Shown: positions 7,291 to 14,449 of the stretch, piece by piece
How positions within the stretch are numbered: the first letter of the stretch is position 1
Layout of the letters: each line of letters opens with the position of its first letter
Source: Phycisphaerae bacterium
GTDB lineage: Bacteria > Planctomycetota > Phycisphaerae > Phycisphaerales > SM1A02
Direction: 5' to 3'
DNA: 19,112 nt
Assembly (NCBI GenBank): GCA_002862325.1
Contig: PKCT01000151.1
Span: forward strand, 1 to 19,112
Program-made: the position numbers and the translations under genes
The notes under the pieces: generated by a model
Seen by the model: the letters and a program-made list of their open reading frames with translations, nothing else
Databases searched by the model: none
What the model was told of the DNA's origin: nothing

Positions 7291-8055
7291 GTGGCAGACT
7301 CCAAGACATCCTCCAATCGCGGCCTGCAGGCCGGCGACCTCCCCCGCCATCTCGCGGTGATCATGGACGGCAACGGCCGCTGGGCGAACCGCCAGGGGCT
7401 GCCGAGGCTCGCCGGTCACCAAGCCGGTGCCGCCACCGTGGACCGGGTCACCGAGGAGTGCGCGAGGCTCGGACTCGAAGCGCTGACGCTCTATTCGTTC
7501 AGCAGTGAGAATTGGAAGCGTCCGGCGGCCGAAATCGACGGCTTGATGCAGCTCTGCGAGCAGCACTTGATCGAGCAGCGGGAACGGATGATCCGCAACA
7601 ACATCCGGTTCAGACGGATCGGACGGCGGGACGGTCTCCCGGCCTCCGTTCTCGACGCCGCGGATGCCACCACCGAAGCGACGGCCGATTGTTCGGGGAT
7701 GACGCTGTGTCTGGCACTCAACTACGGAAGTCGGGCCGAGATCGTCGACACGACCCGGTCCCTCGTCCAGGATGCGATGGAGGGACGACTCGATCCGGCC
7801 GCGATCGACGAGTCGATCGTCTCCGCGCGGCTCGACACCGGCGGACTGCCCGATCCGGATCTCCTGCTACGGACCGCCGGCGAATCCCGGCTTTCGAACT
7901 TTCTGCTTTGGCAGGTCAGCTACGCCGAGATCGTCGTCACGGATGTCGAGTGGCCGAATTTCCAGGTTGAGGATCTCCACGCCGCCTTCCGAACGTTTTC
8001 GGGCCGAGTTCGCCGATTCGGGGGCGTCGTCGCCGAGGTGGACACCCCAAAATGA
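7291..8055 (+). CDS. uppS: Isoprenyl (undecaprenyl-type) diphosphate synthase, cis-prenyltransferase
   Basis: A 254-residue cytosolic cis-prenyltransferase that elongates farnesyl diphosphate with isopentenyl units to make the polyprenyl carrier for peptidoglycan and surface glycans. Motifs in order: 'HLAVIMDGNGRWA' with catalytic D26 plus N28 and R30, 'RLAGHQAG' with H43, 'LTLYSFSSENWKRP', 'ALNYGSRAEI', and the C-terminal 'RTAGESRLSNFLLWQ' with 'EWPNF', which bind the second diphosphate and allylic substrate. Length is typical. Chain length cannot be predicted with confidence. The start GTG has no RBS; TACACT six bases upstream suggests leaderless initiation. It follows purA by 14 bp. cdsA, a common downstream neighbour in other bacteria, is absent here. 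The stop codon overlaps an ATG (ATGA), but the short frame that starts there looks meaningless. Confidence 0.96.
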   Translation: MADSKTSSNRGLQAGDLPRHLAVIMDGNGRWANRQGLPRLAGHQAGAATVDRVTEECARLGLEALTLYSFSSENWKRPAAEIDGLMQLCEQHLIEQRERMIRNNIRFRRIGRRDGLPASVLDAADATTEATADCSGMTLCLALNYGSRAEIVDTTRSLVQDAMEGRLDPAAIDESIVSARLDTGGLPDPDLLLRTAGESRLSNFLLWQVSYAEIVVTDVEWPNFQVEDLHAAFRTFSGRVRRFGGVVAEVDTPK

Positions 8056-8157
8056 GTCTCGATCGCGGATTCGAGGATCCCGCCCGGTCGAGGCCCCGTA
8101 ACCACCATCGGGACCACGTTTCAGGCCCTGAAGCTACCTTAAGAGGGGGCGACGGGC

Positions 8158-8163
8158 TACACT
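8158..8163 (+). promoter_or_regulatory. Possible -10 element of the Cys-rich repeat gene
   Basis: The 225-bp space between uppS and the Cys-rich gene contains TACACT, the same hexamer seen in front of uppS and hemW. It would give a leader of about 110 bases. No convincing -35 or terminator was seen in this space. Confidence 0.2.
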
Positions 8164-8280
8164 GGACTCTTCTCGGAGTGCTCGAGAACCGGGTCGGACC
8201 GACCCCTGGACGGTGACACGGACGTTCGCCGACATGGGTCGTCTCCTCTCCGTTCGCCGCGTGAAGGATGCCCCCGCCAG

Positions 8281-11200
8281 ATGCGATCTCTTCTTCGTCT
8301 CATTAGATCCGCCACTCCCAAGTCGTCCCCGCGCGGGGAGATGCGAGCGAGCCGGGGTTCGGCCCGAGCGCTGACGACCACCGCGGGATTGGCGATGGTC
8401 TGCGCCGTCACGCTCCTCATCGTCCTGCAGGGCGCCTCTGCGGCCGACAAGAAGAAGAAGAAGAAAGCGGTGCGGCTGCTCGACGGTGTTCAAGCGGCGG
8501 CCGGTCCCGCGGCCGCCTGCGGCGCGGATCTCGGACCTAGATGTGGTCTCGGCGCCCCGACTCCAGTCATCTTTGGATGCCCCGGTGTCTGTCCGGGTGA
8601 CTTCAACGGCGATGGTCTGATCGATGAGATCGACGTGATGATCTTCGATCAGACGTTCTACGAGGCGTTCGCCGCCGATCAGTTCTGCCTCGATGTCTGG
8701 CGAGGGGTCAACGATCCGGTGTTCCCTGCGGTCATCAACGAGTGCGACCGACGCTACCTGGTCGAATGCCTGCTTCCGAAGGGCAGCTGCAATCCCAATC
8801 TCTGGGCGACGTCGATCCCCGGCCCCGGTGGGCTCCCCGTTCCGAATCCCTTCCCGGCAGCGGGCATCTCGCCGACCTGCGGCGAGCTGGTGATCCAGGC
8901 GAATCCGAACTGCGCGACCAACTGGAACGCCGGCTGCAATCAGCTGGCCCAGGCGGCGTGCGCGTACTACTTCCCGTCGACCGAGCCCTTCGAACCGCGG
9001 GTCGGCGACTGCATCTGCCCCCACTACTACGACACGCTGACGCCCAACTGCGACAGCGTCCACAACTATCCGTTCTGCAACGATCGGGAATGTGCGGAGA
9101 CGGTCTGCGCTCGTCCGGGCTTCCAGTATTGCTGCACTGATTTCTGGGACACCGGTTGCGTCCAGGAAGCTCGTCTGGTGTGCCAGCAGGCCTGTTCGAG
9201 CCCGGAACTGGAGCGTCTGGTCTGCAATGATCTCCCGTACTGCTGCAGTCGCGACGGAAGCTTCGGAAACTGCTTCGACCCGCTGCCGGGGCAGATCGGA
9301 TGCCAGATCGCTCCGGTCGCGGCGCTCATCTGCTCGAATCCCGCATTCGCCTCCTGCTGCACCCAGGCGTGGGACGCCGACTGTGCGGCGTATGCGAAGG
9401 ATGTGGCGCCGGGCGTCTGGTATCAGGAATGCGCGGACCGGGCGTTCGGCTACGCGCTGGGCGGACCGGGGCTCCAGTCCTTCACGGCCTATTCCTTCGA
9501 CTGCACCAGCTGCCCCTCGATCGGCGGGCAGCAGCCGTGCGACCAGACGACGCTCTCCGGGATCGACTTTCGCAGCCGGGTGTTCGCATTGAACTCGCGG
9601 TACCCGGGGAACCCGAACTTCTACAACGGCGACATCCAGGAGTGCAGGGAGCGTCTTCTCCGGTTCTACCCCTTCTGTCTCGACCCCAACACCCCCTCGG
9701 GGTTGGCCCTGAACTGGACGGACCCCTGCACCGAGATCGCGAAGCGTCTCTGTCAGGTGCCGCAGAGCGGCAACGTCGGACCCACCGCGCTCGACTTCCT
9801 GCCCACCGCCTTCCTCGACAACTGCCTGACGGTGTCGGAGACGCCCGGGTGCGCCGACACCGCCTGTGCGGACCTCGTGTGCGAGGTGCTGCCCGCCTGC
9901 TGCACGATCAAGTGGGATGTCGAGTGCGTCGAACTGGCGAGTGTGGCGTGCAGCGTCTCGCCGGCGTTCTGGACCGGTGATACCGATGCGTTGGGGGTCG
10001 GTGGCACGCCCTCGAGCCAGGAGGTCCGGGATGGGTGTGGTGACCCGGCGGCGGGGAGCTGCTGCTACGAGTCGTTCTCCCCATTCTGCCGCGACTCGGT
10101 CTGCTGTGCGCTGGTCTGCAGCTACGACAGCTACTGCTGCGAGGTGCGATGGGACGAGAGCTGCGCGATCCAGGCGAACGCCGGTTGCGAGCTCAACGGC
10201 GTCACCGACTGCTTCATCGAACATCCGAGTGGCGGTTGCACGAATCTGAAGTGCGCCGACGAGGTGTGTGCAAGTCTTCCGGCCTGTTGCAACGTCGAGT
10301 GGGACGCGGTCTGCGTGTCGCGCGCCCAACTCCTTGCGACCATCCCGAATTCGCCGTGTGCCAACGGTCCGGTGGTTCGGGACTTCTGCGCCTGTGGTCC
10401 CAAGCCCCTGGTGGCCGGTTTCGTCGGCGGGCCGGGCAGCGTCGTGTCGCGTAAGGACGTCTACAGCTGCTTCAATGCCCGAAGCATTTGGCCGACCCCC
10501 GCCCAGTTCCTGCCTGGATGCGACGACCCGGTCTGCTGCAACAGCGTCTGCTATCTCGACACCTACTGTTGCGAGATCGAATGGGACCAGCTGTGCGCCG
10601 ACGCCGCCGACGCCCTCTGCGACCGGGGGCTTTTCCCGACTTGCGGCAAGCCGACCTCGGGATTCTGCTACCTGCCGAACGGCACGCCAGGATGCGACAA
10701 CGCCACCTGCTGTACGGCGGTGTGCCTGATCGATCCCGACTGCTGCGACATCGCCTGGGACGAGGACTGTGTCGTTCTGGCGACCGAGAACTGCACCCAG
10801 TGTGGCGACACCCTTGCTGGAAGCTGCTTCAACCCGAACCCGTCTCCGGCGTGCGACGACGAGGACTGCTGCGTCGCGGTCTGCGACGTCGACGGCTTCT
10901 GCTGCTCGGTCGCGTGGGACGGAGCCTGCGTCGGCATCGCCAGTTCGCTCACCGAATGCAAGCCGTTGAGCGGGTGCGGCGTGACCGAGGAGGGCACCCC
11001 GGGCCGAAGCTGCTACGTCGCGAACCTCGAACCGGGGTGCGGCGACCAGAGCTGCTGTGAGGACATCTGCGAGGGGTACGACTCGTTCTGCTGCTCGGTG
11101 AGATGGGATGCGGTCTGTGCGGCGCAGGCGTTCTCATTCTGCTCGGGCGCGACGGTCGTCGTGACCGACGAGCCCTGCACCACGCCCCATCGAGGCAAGG

Positions 11201-12729
11201 GGTGCAACGACACCGCGTGTGCGACGACGGTGTGCAGTATCCCGGCGTACGAGAACTGTTGTGACATCCGTTGGGACGCCGAATGCGTCCGGGTCGCCCA
11301 GGCGGTCTGCATCGGGCTCTACCAGTGCCCCGCCGAAGGCGATTGCTTCACCGAACGCGAGGAGCCGGGATGCGACGACCCCTCGTGTTGTGAGGCGACC
11401 TGCCTGTTCGACCCGCTGTGCTGCATCGAGAGCTGGTCGTCGGCGTGTGCCGACCTTGCCGCAGACATCTGCGAGACACCGATCCCGACGCCGAGCGGCC
11501 GGACCTGGAACTGCCCCTGTCTCGGGAGTTGCTTCGAGCCGAACACCGATCCAACGAAGCCCCGCCCCGGATGCGACGACGAGAGCTGCTGCAACGCCGT
11601 CTGTGGACTCGACGAAGCGTGCTGTACGGTGGACTGGGACGCGGACTGCGCGTCGCTCGCCTCCGAGTACTGCTCGGGCACGCCGGCATGCGGCGAGGTC
11701 GCAGCGGGCTCGTGCCTGATCCCGAGCGAAACCCCCTTCTGCGACGATGCGGTGTGCTGCACGGCGGTCTGTGCCGAGGATCCGCTCTGCTGTGCCGGCC
11801 GGTGGGACTCGTTCTGCGTCGCCACCGCGATCGAGCGATGCCAGCGGGGCTGCGGGATTGAATCCTCCGGGTCCTGCTTCTACCCGCATCTGACACCGGG
11901 TTGCAGCGACGCCGAATGCTGTTCGGATATCTGCGAACTCGATCCGATCTGCTGCACGATCATCTGGGACGGGACGTGTGCGACCGAAGCACTCGACCTG
12001 TGCGACCCGCCGGAATGCGGCGACTTCCCCGCCGGCAACTGCTGCGAAATCAACTTCTCCCCCAGCTGCAACGACGCGGAGTGCTGCGACGCGGTGTGTG
12101 CCATCGATCCCGTGTGCTGCGATACGACCTGGGACATCGAATGCGTCCGGGAAGCCCAGCGATCGACGTCGTGCAACTGCGGGGCGGACTGGGACTGCGG
12201 CGACCCCTGTGCCGGCGACTGCTGCATCCCCAACGGGACGCCCAAGTGCGACGATGCGGATTGCTGCGATTCGGTCTGTGCGGACGATGCGTTCTGCTGT
12301 GAACAGGACTGGGACCTGACGTGTGCCAACATGGCGCTCGAGGACGAGGAATGCAACGCCGAGCCGACCGATCCCTGTCCGCTGCCCCAGTGTGGCGATC
12401 CGGGCACCGGCGACTGCTGCTTCGCCAATGGCACGCCCTCGTGCGACGACCAGACCTGCTGCGATCTCGTCTGCAACGACGATCCGGTGTGCTGCGACGT
12501 CGCCTGGGATTTGATCTGTGCCCAGGAGGCGGCGGACAACTGCGACATCTGCGACTCGGATCTGGAGTGCGGCTCCCCCGACAGCGGTCTGTGTTCCGAA
12601 CCGAACCCGACGCCCTTCTGCTCGGATCAGGACTGCTGCGAGACGGTCTGCGGCATCGAGCCGTTCTGCTGCATCGGCGCCTGGGACGACTTCTGCGTCA
12701 GCCTCAACGACCTCTTCTGCACGCCCTGA
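8281..12729 (+). CDS. Very large secreted Cys-rich repeat protein with dockerin-like EF-hand loop
   Basis: A 1482-residue protein, not assigned to a family I can name. The basic N-terminus leads to a hydrophobic core (about residues 32-50) ending 'LQGASAAD', a signal-peptide-like cleavage region, then a run of six lysines (57-62). At 107-118 'DFNGDGLIDEID' is a dockerin/EF-hand type calcium loop, present once. From about residue 266 to the end there are at least 18 copies of a repeat: C-D-D-x-x-C-C-x-x-V-C-x-x-D-x-x-C-C-x3-W-D-x2-C-x3-A-x3-C. Each is commonly preceded by a G-x-C-[FY]-x-P-N-x-T-P linker. Such cysteine pairing implies disulfides and so an exported protein. No transmembrane anchor or sorting signal is visible at the C-terminus. 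ATG 8281 has AAGGA 12 bases upstream; ATG 8341 is an alternative that gives a more usual signal peptide. Function unknown: surface layer, adhesin or matrix protein are guesses. Confidence 0.88.
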   Translation: MRSLLRLIRSATPKSSPRGEMRASRGSARALTTTAGLAMVCAVTLLIVLQGASAADKKKKKKAVRLLDGVQAAAGPAAACGADLGPRCGLGAPTPVIFGCPGVCPGDFNGDGLIDEIDVMIFDQTFYEAFAADQFCLDVWRGVNDPVFPAVINECDRRYLVECLLPKGSCNPNLWATSIPGPGGLPVPNPFPAAGISPTCGELVIQANPNCATNWNAGCNQLAQAACAYYFPSTEPFEPRVGDCICPHYYDTLTPNCDSVHNYPFCNDRECAETVCARPGFQYCCTDFWDTGCVQEARLVCQQACSSPELERLVCNDLPYCCSRDGSFGNCFDPLPGQIGCQIAPVAALICSNPAFASCCTQAWDADCAAYAKDVAPGVWYQECADRAFGYALGGPGLQSFTAYSFDCTSCPSIGGQQPCDQTTLSGIDFRSRVFALNSRYPGNPNFYNGDIQECRERLLRFYPFCLDPNTPSGLALNWTDPCTEIAKRLCQVPQSGNVGPTALDFLPTAFLDNCLTVSETPGCADTACADLVCEVLPACCTIKWDVECVELASVACSVSPAFWTGDTDALGVGGTPSSQEVRDGCGDPAAGSCCYESFSPFCRDSVCCALVCSYDSYCCEVRWDESCAIQANAGCELNGVTDCFIEHPSGGCTNLKCADEVCASLPACCNVEWDAVCVSRAQLLATIPNSPCANGPVVRDFCACGPKPLVAGFVGGPGSVVSRKDVYSCFNARSIWPTPAQFLPGCDDPVCCNSVCYLDTYCCEIEWDQLCADAADALCDRGLFPTCGKPTSGFCYLPNGTPGCDNATCCTAVCLIDPDCCDIAWDEDCVVLATENCTQCGDTLAGSCFNPNPSPACDDEDCCVAVCDVDGFCCSVAWDGACVGIASSLTECKPLSGCGVTEEGTPGRSCYVANLEPGCGDQSCCEDICEGYDSFCCSVRWDAVCAAQAFSFCSGATVVVTDEPCTTPHRGKGCNDTACATTVCSIPAYENCCDIRWDAECVRVAQAVCIGLYQCPAEGDCFTEREEPGCDDPSCCEATCLFDPLCCIESWSSACADLAADICETPIPTPSGRTWNCPCLGSCFEPNTDPTKPRPGCDDESCCNAVCGLDEACCTVDWDADCASLASEYCSGTPACGEVAAGSCLIPSETPFCDDAVCCTAVCAEDPLCCAGRWDSFCVATAIERCQRGCGIESSGSCFYPHLTPGCSDAECCSDICELDPICCTIIWDGTCATEALDLCDPPECGDFPAGNCCEINFSPSCNDAECCDAVCAIDPVCCDTTWDIECVREAQRSTSCNCGADWDCGDPCAGDCCIPNGTPKCDDADCCDSVCADDAFCCEQDWDLTCANMALEDEECNAEPTDPCPLPQCGDPGTGDCCFANGTPSCDDQTCCDLVCNDDPVCCDVAWDLICAQEAADNCDICDSDLECGSPDSGLCSEPNPTPFCSDQDCCETVCGIEPFCCIGAWDDFCVSLNDLFCTP
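9076..12720 (+). repeat. At least 18 coding repeats, double-Cys/Trp-Asp type
   Basis: Repeat cores begin with the first Cys at 9076, 9301, 9850, 10087, 10237, 10519, 10693, 10852, 11038, 11203, 11371, 11572, 11740, 11902, 12067, 12247, 12442 and 12619. In the C-terminal half the spacing is 53-67 codons. The first five are more divergent and more widely and irregularly spaced, several lacking one Cys of the first pair (for example 'CNDRECAETVC' and 'CADTACADLVC'). A still weaker copy may lie before 9000 (around 'CATNWNAGC'). DNA identity between copies is low, so these are old repeats preserved at protein level. Confidence 0.9.
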
Positions 12730-12779
12730 TCGGGTGAGTGGATCGGGTGAGTGGATCGGTCGAGCGGGATCGGGTGCGG
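12728..12779. repeat. 13-bp tandem repeat after the Cys-rich gene
   Basis: Two perfect copies of gatcgggtgagtg (12728-12740 and 12741-12753) are followed by two degraded copies to about 12779. The first copy starts inside the stop codon of the Cys-rich gene. Confidence 0.75.
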
Positions 12780-12815
12780 TTTGGATTTCCAATCGTCCGC
12801 CGAGCGTCGATCGCG

Positions 12816-12832
12816 CGGCGTCCCCCACGCCG
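12816..12832. terminator. Possible hairpin between convergent genes
   Basis: CGGCGT, a CCCCC loop and ACGCCG form a 6-bp stem just after the stop of the minus-strand phosphatase gene. There is no T-tract on either side, so a terminator role is only suggested by its place between converging genes. Confidence 0.3.
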
Positions 12833-12837
12833 TCCGA

Positions 12838-14424
12838 TCACCCGTTGCGACGCACGACGAGCACCGTGAGGTCGTCGTCGAACTGCTCGCGGCCGCACCA
12901 GTCGACGAGATCGGCGTGTATCAGGACCGGTTTTCCGCCATGCTTCACGATGGACGCCTCGACCCGCTCGAGTCCGTACCGATCGTCGGAGTCGCGGGCG
13001 GGTTCCTCGAGCAGACCGTCGCTGAACACGATGATCTCGTCGCCGGCGGAGAGTTGGATCCGACGTTCCTGCGTGGGGAGATCCTCGATTCCGATCGGAG
13101 GTCTTCGTCCCTCGCTGGTCCATTCGATCGAACCGTCCGCACGTCGGATCAACAGGAGGCCGTGTCCGGCGTCGACATAGGTGACGGTCCCGTCCGGATC
13201 GATGCGGCCGCACCAGAGGGTGATGAAGCATCCGTCCGGCGTGTTCCGGATCGCCCAGGTGTCGAGTCTGCGCACGACCTCCAGCGGCGACATCCCCTCC
13301 TCGAAGAGGGCTTCGGCGCAGGCCTGCGCGCCGGCCATGATGAGTCCGGCTCGGGCGCCCTTGCCGCTGACGTCTCCGAACATGACGTACAAACTGTCCT
13401 CCCGGGGGCGGACGTCCACCAGGTCGCCTGCGACCTCCAGTCCGGGGATCGAGAGCGAACTCCAGGAGAGCTCGCCCAGTACTCCGTTCGCCTCCGGGAG
13501 CAGCATCTCCTGGACCGCGCGGGCGGCGTTCATCTCGGCCGCGAGTCGGGCGCGTTCGTTCTCCGCGCGGCGACCTCGCTGCATTCGCAGGGCGACCCGG
13601 CACAGATCGGCGATCGCATCGAACCACGCGACGAGTTCCTGGTCCTCCCCCGCCGTCTCGACGCGGTCGCCGTAGAGCGTGAGCGTCGCATTCCCGTCCT
13701 CCGCGAACCGCCGGCACATCGCCTCCCGCACGCCCGCGATGGCGAGGCTGTCGGTGCCGGTCACATCCGGTTGCTCCTCCATGCGTATCGTCGCGTCCCG
13801 TTCCAGGGCCGCGGTCACGAGGGTGCGCGAGAAGGCTCTCGGCTGCTCCTCTTCGGATCGGTCGCGGGCTCGAATCGAGATCGCGCGGGCCTCCTCCGGT
13901 TCGACTCGAAGGATCATCGCCCGGTCGAGGTCGCTCCCCGCCAGAAGCGACTCGAGCATGGCCGCGAAGACCTCTTCGTCACCGGCACGTCCCGCCGTCC
14001 GCTGGACCGCTTCGAGCAGGCCGTCGAAGCGCTGCTGGAGCATCGGGTTGGCGACCGCCTCGACGATGGTGCCTCCGACCATCGAGTCGTCGAGCAGGAC
14101 GCCGGTGGTCTCGTGGTTTCCGAGGATCAGCATGCTCCAGGGGTTGATCTCGATGAGATCGCCCACGACCACCCGGGCCGCTTCGCCCGGGTCGAGGCGA
14201 CGCCCGTTGACGAAGGTTCCTCGGGTGGAGTGGAGGTCCTCGACCCACCATTCCTCCCCGTGAGGCCGGAGGGAGGCGTGGCGTCGGGAGACGCCCGGAT
14301 GGGCGAGCAGGATGTCCGCATCCCGGCTTCTCCCCAAAACCATGGGCTCGTCGATCTCGAGATTCTGTTCGTCGAGGTCGGCGGTGCCGGCGTTTCGAAG
14401 TCGGACTCGAAGGGACGTGCTCAC
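12838..14424 (-). CDS. FHA-GAF-SpoIIE/PP2C (RsbU-type) serine/threonine phosphatase
   Basis: A 528-residue cytosolic signalling protein. FHA domain at about 6-105 with 'VLGRSRDADILL', 'GVSRRHASL' and 'RGTFVNG', the phosphothreonine-binding loops. A GAF-like region follows at about 145-285, then a short helix leading to 'ARAVQEMLLP' (301-310), the usual entry to RsbU/SpoIIE phosphatases. The catalytic domain carries 'VAGDLVDV' (D334, D337), 'GDVSGKGARAG' (D351), 'DAGHGLLLI', 'RPPIGI', 'IIVFSDGLLEE' (D469) and 'DDDLTVLVV' (516-518), so the metal-binding acidic residues are all present. It probably dephosphorylates a partner protein such as an anti-sigma antagonist in response to a phosphoprotein bound by FHA or a ligand bound by GAF; no such partner is in the window. 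The start is GTG with weak RBS. It sits 25 bp after asnB in the same direction and probably shares its transcript. Confidence 0.93.
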   Translation of the reverse strand: MSTSLRVRLRNAGTADLDEQNLEIDEPMVLGRSRDADILLAHPGVSRRHASLRPHGEEWWVEDLHSTRGTFVNGRRLDPGEAARVVVGDLIEINPWSMLILGNHETTGVLLDDSMVGGTIVEAVANPMLQQRFDGLLEAVQRTAGRAGDEEVFAAMLESLLAGSDLDRAMILRVEPEEARAISIRARDRSEEEQPRAFSRTLVTAALERDATIRMEEQPDVTGTDSLAIAGVREAMCRRFAEDGNATLTLYGDRVETAGEDQELVAWFDAIADLCRVALRMQRGRRAENERARLAAEMNAARAVQEMLLPEANGVLGELSWSSLSIPGLEVAGDLVDVRPREDSLYVMFGDVSGKGARAGLIMAGAQACAEALFEEGMSPLEVVRRLDTWAIRNTPDGCFITLWCGRIDPDGTVTYVDAGHGLLLIRRADGSIEWTSEGRRPPIGIEDLPTQERRIQLSAGDEIIVFSDGLLEEPARDSDDRYGLERVEASIVKHGGKPVLIHADLVDWCGREQFDDDLTVLVVRRNG

Positions 14425-14449
14425 ACGCGAAGACTACCCGTCTCCGGCG

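Noticed and set aside
8052..8216. 54-codon frame starting at the ATGA overlap with the uppS stop
   Set aside because: The overlap looks like coupling, but the product has no hydrophobic segment, no motif and a composition like GC-rich noise; nothing resembling cdsA is present.
8134..10329. Long antisense open frame (731 codons) opposite the Cys-rich gene
   Set aside because: It has no recognisable motif, and its stop-free length follows from high GC and the restricted codon pattern of the sense gene, which has signal peptide, EF-hand loop and repeats.
9076..12720. Cys-rich repeats as a multiheme cytochrome or a CRISPR-like array
   Set aside because: No CxxCH motif was seen in the protein, and the repeats are divergent at DNA level, coding, and variable in spacing.
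11134..12828. Second antisense open frame (564 codons) opposite the Cys-rich repeats
   Set aside because: Same cause: the periodic Cys, Asp and Trp codons give few stops in this antisense frame. The protein is an Arg/Ala/Val-rich mix with repeats mirroring the sense strand.
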